Source: Phoronis australis (lineage: Eukaryota; Phoronida; Phoronidae). Taken from it: a stretch of DNA of 64,000 bases. The notes under the pieces were generated by a model. It made no database searches and had not been told where the DNA came from. It worked only from the letters and a program-made list of their open reading frames with translations. The stretch is from positions 195,077 to 259,076 of the forward strand of contig NMRA01000182.1 of assembly GCA_002633005.1 (NCBI GenBank), given 5' to 3'. The position numbers and the translations under genes were made by a program. Shown here in pieces: positions 49,394 through 61,021 of the stretch. How positions within the stretch are numbered: the stretch's first letter is position 1; each line of letters opens with the position of its first letter.

Positions 49394-50799
49394 TACAGAC
49401 GTTGGTTTACCTAATCAGTGGTATGGCAGAGCAGCCATTCATCAATGTGTTGACAGTCACCATGTCTATTTATTGTATAGCAATATCATTTCGTGTATAG
49501 TATATCAAATTCACCAATCAAATCGCACTGTTAATGAGTGCTGTTCAGATAACATTTACGTGTTGTTGATTTTTAAAATGGTTAGAATTTTTCATATTTC
49601 CTTTCTGAACTTAAAGCAATTTTGTTTCTCTACAAAAACGAGCCATTTCCAGAGTAGCAGAAACAGAGGCATTAAATTCCCATTTTGCATAGATATGGAC
49701 CAGAACTTTTAAGTCAAAGACTTTTTTAAAAATTTATGTTCAAATGGAATTTGGAAACTTCAGAAAAATATTTTTTTAAGATGGAACGGTTAACTCTGGG
49801 TCACACTCCGGGTCCCATTCAATGACAGATTTCGATTTCATATGCATATTATCTGGCGAAATTAAAACACTTTCTTGCTCTTTTCTTTGCTACACCTCAC
49901 TATTAAGCCTGATTGACTCAATGTGCTGCACATTGCAAAGTGAGTGTCAAGAGTTCCCACATAGGCAGTATTCACACTCTCTCTATCTGCAGTTGATTTC
50001 TGTAATTGAGTTGGTATACCCTGAAACAAATTACATAACCTAGCCGCTTTAATTGGTAGGGCACAACTTTCAATTTTGAAATTGGAGGTCAATTTCAATA
50101 TGTTTTTGTAATTCCTGGAGAAAAATAATAAAAAAGCATACCAGCACACTAATGACTTTTTCTCATTTTTGACTTTTTGAGAGCCATTACATAAATAGGG
50201 AAAGTTGCAAATCATTTAATACACACAACATAGCATAAACCATTCACATGGCCTAACAATAGTTAATGTCTCTCTGATGCAGCGCATGTGATGATGCACG
50301 AATGAACAGCGTAAATCTTGCTCTGAAAAAACCAATAATGTGTGTTTGCCCACACATGTATTTGTGGGTGTGCAATAATCAAACAACAAGTTAAGGAAGA
50401 TGTGATATTTACAACAACCATTTAAAAAGATGGATAACATTCCACCTCTTAATGTATAGGGGTATTTCTTAGGAAGAGATACAAGACTTAATGAATGACA
50501 ACAACGTCTATATGCAAGGAAAGGTTTTCTTTGCTAGGACACGGAACAAATGTGAAAGCTAATTCCCCACAGCTGAAGACATGTCATGACTGTGGTCAAA
50601 CACTCAGCTCCTCATCTTTAAAGCATTCCCAATAACTGAAGATGCATCTTGGCTGTGCTCAGACACTCAGTTCTTAAAGCATTCCTATCACCAGAAACCC
50701 AATTCTGGCTACACTAACATGCTGAGATGCTCATCATCAGCTGGAACACTCTAAGTGCCAGACAACACGGCACGGCTGAACTCAGACCCCGTCTCTTAC
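49394..50799. other. SON downstream region, no supported gene
   Basis: Probably 3' UTR of SON in its right part. ATTAAA on the minus strand at 50215-50220 is the nearest plausible poly(A) signal. Nothing else recognised. Confidence 0.4.
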
Positions 50800-51071
50800 T
50801 TGGGCAGCATTTGCAGTGCCTGTAGACAAGCTATAGTTGAAGCACATTCCAGTATATTATCTGGGCAGCATTTGCAGTGCCTGTAGACAAACTATAGTTG
50901 AAGCACATTCCAGTATATTATCTGGGCAGCATCCCCAGTGCCTGTAGACAAACTATAGTTGAAGCACATTCCAGTCTATTATCTGGGCAGCATCCCCAGT
51001 GCCTGTAGACAAACTATAGTTGAAGCACATTCCAGTATATTATCTGGGCAGCATCCCCAGTGCCTGTAGAC
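50800..51071 (-). repeat. 61-bp tandem repeat built from the SON stop-codon region
   Basis: TGGGCAGCAT recurs at 50801, 50862, 50923, 50984 and 51045, exactly 61 bp apart. Read on the minus strand, every copy repeats the last SON codons (CTACAGGCACTGGGGATGCT and the following bases through the stop TAA). The two most distal copies are more diverged (TTTGCAG for TCCCCAG). Confidence 0.95.
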
Positions 51072-51153
51072 ACACTGTGGCTGCTTGGGCCTTGGCCAGC
51101 TTCTTGTTGCCGCTAGCGATGGATGGTTGGTACTCTGTGTTGTTGACCTTTAC
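51040..51153 (-). CDS. SON: SON last coding exon (dsRNA-binding domain, second half)
   Basis: 114 bp including TAA: VKVNNTEYQPSIASGNKKLA, KAQAATVCLQALGMLPR. The final 11 codons are the part repeated downstream in 61-bp steps, so the true stop lies within the first (proximal) repeat copy. Confidence 0.95.
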   Translation of the reverse strand, partial: VKVNNTEYQPSIASGNKKLAKAQAATVCLQALGMLPR

Positions 51154-54100
51154 CTAAACAAGATGTCATAAAGAATTATTGCCAATCACTATCATTAAAC
51201 TGAGGTTACTTGGAACAAAAACTGTTCTTAACACAAAGCGCAGTGATGTCAGGATTTGAATCTGGGGAGGTCTCCAAAATTGAAACTTAAATCCATTGTC
51301 TCCACAAATGGTCAACTTGGCATTCAATAGAGTGTATTACTAAGGCAATGGCACTATCTGACTAACTGCATATTCAGGTAGTTACATAGGACAGTTAGCC
51401 CACAAACACACCCATGCTGATGAACTGTTTTCTGCTCTCAATCTCTTCAGATGTTTAAATGGGGGTCTTTACATTCATTAGCAGCACTTAGTAAAGATGG
51501 AGTTGAAAATGGCAGAGCAAAGATAAAAGTGACATTATTGGTTTCATGGTGTTGAGTAAGATGTATTTTTTGAAGTAACTGACTTTGACGAGAGCTATAA
51601 AACACCAAAACGCATTTTTGTGATTTTATTAGAAAATGCCAAATCTCAACGTTGGCCGGCAGCCATTTAGTAGAAGTAACTGAAGTCGAGGCCAGTGACA
51701 TTCGCAGTACACTTAAGTACTCTGTTACTTGTCACATTGGCTTTTAGCTCTACTAACAAAGTGTTGGACTGAGATTATGGATTTGAATACATCTTGGGAC
51801 TGATCTGAAATACATAACATTGGAGCAGATAACATCACTTAACCCGTCGACATATGAGCCTTGTGTATTTTTCAAGCTGATCAAGAAGTATGGCTTATCT
51901 GTTATGAAATGGCGAGTAATGCATCATTACATAAAACCATACTATTCTCTTTCTGCACAGAAAAGCTCCCTCTTAATCATATTTTCCTAGGTGAGGAAAA
52001 TTATTTTATATTTTAGTCACTTCCAAAATCCTATATTTATTAATTTTCATTTATTCTCTTTCCTAATTTTTTCCTTGTAATTGTTCATACAGTAAAGTTT
52101 ATATAATTCATGTATCCTTATATTTGTTCTTTGCATGAGGACCGTAGTGGTAATAAGTCATCAGGTTACTCTTCGCTAATTTCATGAGCCAGTATTTTAC
52201 TATAGGTTTTATTCTTAAGTATGAGATTTGCCAAAAAAGTCTATCTGTCTATAACAATGGGAATTTGACAATAAATGCAAAAGTACTCCTGTATACAATT
52301 AAAAGACGTATAATCAAAATGTGGCTACTGTATAGCTCCACAGATGAGCGCATGCAGCTCATTGTGGAGCTGTGCCTAACTGCAGAACTTAGGGGCATGT
52401 CCCTATTACATGGGACATTTGATTAGAACATGCCTCGATTATGGTGTTCCAGACATAGGCTAAAGGCTGTCTTAAAAATAAAAGCTATGAGTTTTACAAC
52501 TACACCTAGAGTGTCATAAACGCAACAAGCTGTGTGAAATAAAATACTTCAGCAGTATATTATTAAAAAATTACGCTGCACCTATAATTGGAGCACAGCA
52601 TGCCATTAATTGCATAACTTAGGCGCATGCTTGAATATGTGGGAAATTTGAGGCGCATTTGTGGGGTTACACTGTACATTTTTTACAGATAAAGTCTTCA
52701 ACTCTTGCTGTCTAAAAATCTTTTTAAGGAAGGAATTAATAGCACGAAACAATATGATCTTGACATTAGAGCAAGGTACCTTCTGAACATGCCACCTTTT
52801 CACAATAAGACCTTCAGACAAGAGAACTTTCGAACAAAAAATCTTCAAATCAATGACCAATACCATAATACGTAAATACAACAGACATACGTGGCACTCA
52901 CCTTGAACAAGAAATTTTTCTTGTGATCTGGACCACTTTCATGGACTAAAATAAAGTCAGGAGAGCCCCAATGACGCCGGTTACAAATCTCAACCAGGGC
53001 CGAAACGGGATGTTTCCCTAACAAAGAACAGAAACACTAAAATATTACTATGCTCGTTACAACATACAAATACTGCAATAAGCTCACCACAAGTGTAAGC
53101 ATTGTGATCAAAATTGATACTACATGAAAATAAGTGAACTAATTTAAATCCAATAAATTGTCATCAATGATGAATTACAAGCATTTCCAGTCACTAACTC
53201 ACGTTAACACGCACACTCTACCCGCACTGCTGATTTCAGCTGCAATACCATCTCTCTACAGTGCAGCTAATCAGTGAACGAGCAGAAATCAATTTCAAAA
53301 TGGATTACAGCTGTTACAAACCCTCCTTTCATAAAAAATACAATCAAATATTTGTCTTTACTCAGGTAACAATTGTGTGCCTTGGAAGAACAGACAGTCC
53401 AGCTGGTCATTTTACGAATTAAACATACTCTCAAGAAAAAATGAACTGCCAAGCTAGGGCAAATTTAAATACAGTCGAATCCAAAAGTTGTAACCCTTTT
53501 TGGTAGAAGATGAGATTGTAGCAGCTTTAAACAATTAATTAACGGCTTGTAACTAGCTTAGCAAATGGCTGCATACAATAAATGTGAAAATTGGAAGAGA
53601 ATTTACAGAAAACTTCTGCTCCAGAATTTAGCAGAGACAAGAAGATGAAACCAGAGAATATTTCCAGGAAAATGCTTTAAAATTCTGCAAACACCCAATG
53701 AGATCATCAATTTTAATTAAAAACTTGTGCATCAGTAACCATGCAAATATCGATTCAGGGTTGGATAAATAGTTGTTACCTGACATGTCCCTGGCCACCT
53801 TTACTGCAGGTAAAGCAGCTTTCTTGCCACCCTCTCCCTCAGTTGTAAGGCCTGAAATGACAAAACAAAACCAGGGGGTGAAATGCCCTTTCGAGTAAAA
53901 GGTCAGTGAGAATACAACCAAAAACACAGATGGTTATGTATAATGGTTGAAATTCTTGAGTTAAATGCAAGTCATTGTTAGCAGACAATATGCGAGTTCA
54001 CAGCCCTACACATTTAGCTTATGGCATTGAGATAAGAGTTGCCTAACGAATCAAGACATTCGTTTTCACCATTTCAGAAGTATTGCCGGATGGCCGTGCT

Positions 54101-57100
54101 ATGTTATGCAAATTCGTTTTCATTTATTTGTAAAACTAGCGTTCTGTCCAGGGGGAAGTTGTAAGACTTTTACGTACTTGCAGAACAGAAACTGGAGGAA
54201 TTAAGTAACCTATTGAGCCTGATGGCCTCCAAAAGAATTACTAAAATAACTGTTACAACCCCAGTACTAATGACCAGTGGCTCCAACCATCATTTTACCC
54301 ACCTTTCCTGTCCACTTTAAAATCCAGCACTAGGGGCTCAGCCGGCCCCTCACTGTTCTTGCCTAGCCCCTGTCCCTCCTTCCAGCCCATCTTCTGTAGA
54401 AGGAACATACCAACACCCCCTTTCACAGGGGCAGCCTTTTGGAACTGGTCCTAAAACATGGAAACAGTGGTCAATGACAAGACAACATATCACGCAGCAG
54501 ACTTATGTCATTTAATTAGTTCAAATGCACAAGAACTGCATAAGAATGTCGACATCTGTTAATGACAGATGGCAAAACTTATCAATTTACACCTTAACTA
54601 TACAATTTACACCTTAACTACACAATTTACAACTTAACTATATAATTTCCGAACGTTACAAATCTGTATATGATTGCGTTTAATTTGTGAATTTGTCAAA
54701 TAATTTCCACTCGTTCACAAATTTATTTACTAGCTTCTGCAAGTCCTATTTTTGGAAGTGAATAATCATTGTAGCTTAGTAATACCCAGGACTACGTGAA
54801 CATAAATCACAAGTAAACCATNTTGAGGTCTGAACACTGGAGGTTATTCATGTTCCAGGGCCCAGACCTCAAGAACACCTGGGGCAGACAGATGGGATGA
54901 AACATGCTTTAAAACAGTGTGCCACTATGAGAGGCGACAAAACATTGTGATGAAGCATGTTTTATAGTTAAATGTCAAAACAAAGAGAGCCCACCACACC
55001 ACTAGAGATATATTTAAATACACAAATCATTAGGTTCAAGTAAAACTGTCGGTGCCTTATGACAAGCGATTTGGCATCTACCCGGCCGTCAGAGGGACGG
55101 ATAGGCAAACCGCCTGTCACAAATGTGAGTCTGTAGCCTTGGTGATGAATACCTGTAACAGAGCTATGATAAGTAGGTGTTGTAATGCCTATGCACTCAT
55201 ACCTAGTAGTTAGGTGCAGAAAAACTTAATTTAATTGTGGCCTAAGCTGCACTATAAACCATGTTTTGTTGTCAAAAAGCAACTTCAGTCACAGGCATAC
55301 GTTGCACTTCCGAAGCGAAGTTGTCACATTTTTATTCTTTACCTAAATTAAGATTGGTTACAATAAAACGCCTGGAATTTGTCACACTGAGGCAATACCG
55401 AACTGCTAGATCTCCGCAAGCTTAGATATCATTTGGGAAATTTGTAAAGAATAAGATGTGACCAGATTCTACAAAAGTAAATCACCTAAATAAAAAAACG
55501 CATTTACTTCATCTTTCAATACTTGGCAGATTTCAAAGCCACAAAAATTGCTGCAAATTTTGAACAATTGGAAATACGGTCAGATCCTACAATAGCACAG
55601 AGAGGATAATCTTGTGAATTTGTCAGTGGAAAATAGTGCCTCAAATGAAAGTTACAAGATTTCAATGAAACCAAAGAGACAGTTCTACTGCAAAATCTCA
55701 CAAGTTTCAGACAAAAATAGAGCCTTTGTCATTTTTCAAGAACTGATACTGTTCTTAGTGTCTACACTTGTTGAGAATATTGTAAGGCTAGTTACGGAAC
55801 AGAACTTAAAAATAGTTCTGCATTAATTTATTAATTCTTAAATCTTAAAGTTGGAAAATAAAATTTCTCTTGTCAACCATGTCATGTCCTAAATTGGTGA
55901 GATTTAACAGTACAGGAAAATGTGTCAAACTGGAATTACCTTATAAGGGATAAAACATAGACTGAAAGGGCATAATCCCAAAATCACAAAAAATTTCTTT
56001 GACATGACTAAAGGATTTTCCACTGGGAGAAAAAAATAATCCTCTACTGACAAGAGTAATCCTAATCAAACCACATAACACCTGTTAGAAACCTTTGAAC
56101 ATGTTATTATGTGGAGTACTTCGGATTACTAACCGTTTCAGATTTTATTGCATAAAGTGCAAAAGATCAAACTGGGGTAAAATAATCTAAGTGAAACTTA
56201 AACCAAGAGTTCTTATGAAACTCTTCAAGCCAATATTTAGAACATTCTAGTCTCAAAAACACCACCAGGTTTGTATCAGTGCATAAACATTCAACACCGG
56301 TTGAAAAAAGAAAAAAATCCAACACAGCTTACCTTTTTAAACCAAGCCTGGTTTTTTGGATGTGTTCCACTCAGTTCCTGAGCAGACAGTATCTGGACCC
56401 CAGTGGAGCCAACAAACTGTCCTGGCAGGTTCTTTGAGTTTGCCCATTGGTTCATCTAAAAACAGTGAATTAGTCACATCAAATATTACTAGCACAAAAT
56501 ACGCCAAATACCACCAGACCTGTGTACCACCAAAACTGCATTGGAGTACTCTGAACACCAGATTTGCAGATTTTTCAGTAAATTTGTAGATTTTCACGTA
56601 CAGACCAAATTTACCCTAAAATAAGGGGATTTGAATTTTTCGCAGTGGGTCTTTCACCAACTAAAAAAATACTAACAATGGGTTTGCTCAGCGTTCAGAG
56701 CTTTCGCCGAATTCTAGCCTTTTTAGTGGACTTTTGTCTCGTTTTCTCGGACATTTGTTTTCTCTTTTTTGCCCACTTTGCCAAATGGGGGACTCATTCA
56801 AGCCCCCCCCCCTGGGTACGCACATGGGTACTTTTACTACTTACTTGCCTCCAAAACAGTTTCTAAAATACACATAGTAAACTGATCGTCAATTTTCAGA
56901 ATAATTTAAGTTATTTAGCTGAGGGACAACGCAATTAGCGAAAAGATCCTGTTAATCAATAGAAAATGTCCTTACTGAACTTAGTTATGTTAATAGATGC
57001 CTAAAGTACACCTCATTTCTTAACACAAAAACATATCTGCAAAAATGAGTTGATGAATCTGCACTGGACAATATTTTGCACCAGACGATATTTTCTTAAC

Positions 57101-60100
57101 CATTCACAAAAGTTTTGAATAATTACTCATTGCAAGTGTCTGTGAACACCACCGTACCACCGTACTGCATGCGAACCTCGAAGCTCGAGGCTCGACTGTG
57201 GCTCGAGTATTATCGTCAGCTCAACAACATGCTACAAAGTCGAAGTCAGTGCAGTCACCATGTCCGCAAAAAAACAACACTCTATACAACTAGCAGTATA
57301 AATTCCAAGGTCCCTTGAATAAGACATTGTCATTCTTTGGAATAACATGGCAAAAACAGATGTTCTCTTCTTTCAGAAGCTACTTTCTTCACAGCTCAGA
57401 ATATGTGACCACTCATGCTTTGTCATTTTGTCAACAGTACATATTTAGCAGTAAATAGCCGGAATTAGACAAAGTAAGCAATCCACAAATCACAGAAGTC
57501 GTTGCTAATAGGTTAGGCCTGTGACACACATACCGATTGAAGAGGCCTCGCGATTCGCCAATTATTAGGATATTTTGAGAATGAAACAAAAGTTTTCCGA
57601 GTTTGTAGCTCTACTTTTTGGCTAAAATAATAATTTTACAATATATTTTTCTAATTTCTAACTTTAAAATCTTCTTCCTTGTTCATTTTGACTACAAATC
57701 AACATATTTATTGAGAAACAAGCGAATCAATAATCTCTTTTGAATTCGCGTATTTTTACCTGGCAGTGCGCACTGAAGGTTTGATTTCCGAACGAATCCG
57801 CACTTTTTGTGTATGGCACACAGGTCTGTACCATCACTCTTCGTATTAATAATTAACTTGGGCAATACAGTCAGGACACAAGATTTAAGCATTTCAACGT
57901 TTTGTATGCTTATGTAGGTACACTTAAATTTGACTTGTTACCCCAACAAGTGTTAAGCATCAAAATAGATGTATAAACAAATGTCTCCCAGCCCTATGAC
58001 AGACATACAAGCGAATATTAACAAAATCAAAAAACCAAAAGTTGTAATGCACCAATGAATTCAGAGGAATGAAATGATTCAAAACACAACCACCATCAGG
58101 AAACAGAGATGACATGATTTCCATGATCTGTGAGTTAAGACATTATGTGCATTGTGATCAACTGACCTTTTGCTGGACACTGTACATCTGGGTCATGGCT
58201 TGAACATCATTGGGATTCTCCTGCAGCTTGCGCACGGCCTTCAACCGTTCCGACACAATGGCACCAATATCAACAGGCTGGAAACGACACAAATTGCAAC
58301 ATTACCATAAAGATTAACGTTTAAAATTTCAGAATCGTAACAAAAATATTGAACCTAATGTTTCACCACTTCCTTGCAAAGCGACTTTGACCAAGAAATG
58401 ATGCTGAAAATCCACTCCTCCCTTTGGACAGCTGGAGTACTACAACTATCTAAAGGGTACCAAGGTCACAAATATCATAGCTGCCTAAATTGGTGTCACT
58501 TTAATCCAGATAAAAGATTGCTAGTAGAAGAAATAGTACATCAGGATAATTATAAAAACTGTAAGATAAAGTCAACAAGATCACATGAAAAACAAAAATC
58601 AAAGCAAAAATGTTTTACCAATTTGGTATACCAAGAAAGAAAACTGGAGAAAGTAAAAATGCATGCAAATATATAACTTACACCAGCAGGTTGATCGGGG
58701 AACACCTTGTCATTTGTTGGGATGGACTGAGGTGAGTCTGGTATTGAAGGGTTGCCAGACGTGGTAGTGGCAGTGCTGGGCTTCTCGACGGGGACCCACT
58801 CCTTAGCACGGTGATGGCTGCCGCTGGACACGGGAAACTCCATGCGCAACTTACCCGACTGCGCAATCTTCTCATGAGGTGTCAATACAGGCAGCTGCTT
58901 GGCATTCTGAGACAGTGACAAAGAGATCAAAATACGTCATTTTCTGTTCACAACAAACGCAGTCCACAAATTTCTCATTCTAAATAGTACTGCATAAAAG
59001 AAAACAATTTTGATATCCCATAAGTTGTAGTGTGCACAAGTCAGTTTGAAGATCAGCAGTTCACTTTTTAGTGAGTCGCACTATTAATTCTAATTCCAAC
59101 AGTGAGAAGGCATCTAGTTGATTTTAACACTCCACACTTCCTTCACAATGACCAATGACGTACTGTGTACAATCCACAGCTGACTCATCAATAGCAGAAT
59201 TAAAACTGACCAATAGCTAGGATGAGCTAAGTTTGAAGACCACATAACTGCCATGCAGATCACACACAACTGCAATCCTCTGATCTTGTATGCTTTCCAT
59301 CAAGTTACCTACGCTCGAGTCTACCTTATGTCCGTACTACAAGAATCTGATGTAGTGCCCCTGCCATAAAAACTGGGGACGGTTACCTTGCCGACATGAT
59401 CTTACCCTAATATTCATGACTATGTTTGATGATTGGTTGACCTTGAAAGGATGATTCATAAAGGGTGCCTCCTCCTCGTCCGAGCCAGCCGCTTTGTTGA
59501 TGTCTGATTCTTCACTAGAACTGATAGCACCTTGTGTCTCGGATATCTTCTGACAAACCTCTATGGACACAAAACCAGCAACATGACATTATGAGAAAGT
59601 CTACAAGCATTTCGCAAGCAGTAAACTTGAGCTCTAAGACAGAATAAAATAATACACAACTAAAAATTAAAATAACAGAGATAGCAATGGATAAAAAACA
59701 TCCCTGTTATTTTATTTAATTTTACTCAACTTATTAGACTCCCTAGTCTCGGCCATATTTATATATATATAATCACCTTTAGTTAGCAGAATGTAAGAAA
59801 GGAAGTTTTTCTTAAAGATTCTGATTGTAATTGTTAATATTATGATCATTATTCATAGAAATTTTTTCAGCAGAATGCAATGTAAGACATCAACATCAAG
59901 CAAACATACGCGTGAGTTCGTCAATTGATCTTCCACCTGCGCGTAAGCTAGCCACTTCATCTGGCTTCAGGTTGACATTGGGACCAAGACCTGCCCTCAT
60001 GTTAGCATAAGCTTTGGCCCTGGTTACAGAGAATGATAATTTAACAGATTAATAACAGAAACATGACATGCTGACATGCATCTTGGCTCTGAACACAATA

Positions 60101-60912
60101 TTTACCATGTAAGTTAACACTGGCGTGTGGTATCTAACTGACATTTAGTTGGGGTTATCTCCACGTGTTTCCACATGTGGGTATTTCGGTTAAAAAACAC
60201 ATTATCTTGCAATATCCGACATCAAAAGCAATGCCGAAAGACCATTTATTCATTTAGGCTTCATTACTGCTGGTTCAAGCTCTAAGAAAAATGATTATTT
60301 GCAGACCTATTTTTCAAAATGTCATCGACTTCCATGACTGGCAGTTCTTTGTGAGCGGACTCGCAATCAAACCAGACTCACCACCTGGTGACTGCTGAGC
60401 ACAGACAATAACAGACTGAAAATAGGACCAAGCCACGCCCTCGTGCAGCTCTAGGACTTAACACCACACAGAGAATGGTTGAATAACTGTACTTCAGGCT
60501 GATCAATGGATCTAGGCTAGCCACACCTTCATATATACCCAGCCAGTATACAAGGAAAATGACAATCTGGTTGAAAGACAGAACCTTTCCCCACACTAAC
60601 ACCTGCACAGTCCTCAGTCTTGGATTCAGATAATGTAGTCAATCAGTAGACTGATTAAAATTGCTTTATGCTGTTTCTGTATTAAATCAATAGCATGCAT
60701 GACAAATAATACTTGATAAACATTACTGCCGTAACAATTGGCAAACAATCTACAAGTAGGAAAAAATCAGAATTACGCACACAGCAATTGCACGCAGCCT
60801 GTCCTTATCAATTCTTTCCCGACTTCGTGAACGACGAGATCGTAATCGATCACCATAGCGATCATCGTCCCTTGACTTGCCCTTGTCCCGTTCCCTTGAC
60901 CTTGAACGCCTC
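51040..60912 (-). CDS. SON: SON DNA/RNA-binding protein homologue, C-terminal part
   Basis: Ten exons in frame, 434 residues: 60912-60781, 60019-59910, 59560-59406, 58906-58682, 58277-58167, 56455-56333, 54450-54303, 53851-53780, 53017-52902, 51153-51040. SON is a nuclear-speckle cofactor needed to splice weak introns. Visible order: arginine/serine repeats, a conserved acidic segment (EEEAPFMNHPFKV), EFPVSSGSHHR...EWVPVEK, a helical stretch (VDIGAIVSERLKA), PGQFVGSTGVQIL, a G-patch (GGVGMFLLQKMGWKEGQGLG) and a C-terminal dsRNA-binding domain (KHPVSALVEICNRRHW to AKAQAATVCLQALG). These follow human SON segment by segment. The protein ends LGMLPR, about a dozen residues before the vertebrate C-terminus. 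The N-terminal exons lie beyond the right edge; the intron before the first visible exon carries a CTCF-motif repeat array. Confidence 0.95.
52334..52371. repeat. Hairpin in the last SON intron
   Basis: AGCTCCACA at 52334 pairs with TGTGGAGCT ending at 52372, with a further inner pairing ATGAGC/GCTCAT after a 1-base bulge. Shares GCTCATTGTGGAGC with the hairpin at 38285. Confidence 0.7.
52902..53017 (-). CDS. SON: SON exon i (dsRNA-binding domain, first half)
   Basis: 116 bp: KHPVSALVEICNRRHWGSPD then ILVHESGPDHKKNFLFK; almost the human sequence. Acceptor TGTTAG, donor AAG/GTGAGT in phase 0. Confidence 0.95.
53780..53851 (-). CDS. SON: SON exon h (linker)
   Basis: 72 bp: GLTTEGEGGKKAALPAVKVA, RDMSG. 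Short linker between G-patch and dsRNA-binding domain, split by glycine codons on both sides. Confidence 0.9.
54303..54450 (-). CDS. SON: SON exon g (G-patch)
   Basis: 148 bp: DQFQKAAPVKGGVGMFLLQK then MGWKEGQGLGKNSEG and PLVLDFKVDRK. It is the complete G-patch, a glycine-rich module that in other proteins recruits DEAH helicases. Confidence 0.95.
54583..54645. repeat. 20-bp tandem repeat, three copies
   Basis: CAATTTACACCTTAACTATA at 54583, with variants 20 and 40 bp on, in the SON intron between exons f and g. Confidence 0.85.
56333..56455 (-). CDS. SON: SON exon f
   Basis: 123 bp: WANSKNLPGQFVGSTGVQIL then QAWFKK, matching human WAQLNSIPGQFTGSTGVQVL and QAWIKK. Acceptor TTTTTAG, donor AAG/GTAAGC. 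Confidence 0.94.
58167..58277 (-). CDS. SON: SON exon e
   Basis: 111 bp: PVDIGAIVSERLKAVRKLQE then NPNDVQAMTQMYSVQQK, a helical segment aligned with human EPVDISTAMSERA...DLEAMSML. Acceptor TTCCAG, donor AAG/GTCAGT. Confidence 0.92.
58682..58906 (-). CDS. SON: SON exon d
   Basis: 225 bp, phase 0: LRMEFPVSSGSHHRAKEWVP then a Pro/Ser/Thr-rich linker that is not conserved. The EFPVSSGSxHR and EWVPVEK motifs are diagnostic of SON. Confidence 0.93.
59406..59560 (-). CDS. SON: SON exon c (acidic segment)
   Basis: 155 bp: QVCQKISETQGAISSSEESD, then SDEEEAPFMNHPFKVNQSSN. Corresponds to the vertebrate EEEEPPFYHHPFK block. Acceptor CATAG, donor AGG/GTAAGA. Confidence 0.92.
59910..60019 (-). CDS. SON: SON exon b
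   Basis: 110 bp: AKAYANMRAGLGPNVNLKPD then AGGRSIDELT, equivalent to the human segment with ARANAA, PPNLKP and ATIEELT. Acceptor AACCAG, donor C/GTATGT. Confidence 0.9.
60781..60912 (-). CDS. SON: SON exon a (RS region)
   Basis: First exon visible. RRRSRSRERDKGKSRDDDRY and RSRRSRSRERIDKDRLRAIA form the end of the RS-rich region. Acceptor TTGGTAG. The donor could be GCT/GTGTGC or two bases later (GT/GTGCGT); only the latter keeps frame with the next exon. Confidence 0.85.
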
Positions 60913-61021
60913 CTACCAAAAAACAACGTATTATACAAGAGCAACGCGGAGCATTGAAATGCACCCACGAATGCACCACAAACGGAGTGCTTCTAGGGTT
61001 GTTTATTAGTTTCATAAAAAT

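Noticed and set aside
50800-51071. CRISPR-like array (regular direct repeats)
   Set aside because: Adjacent units are near-identical over the whole 61 bp with no unique spacers, and the genome is eukaryotic.
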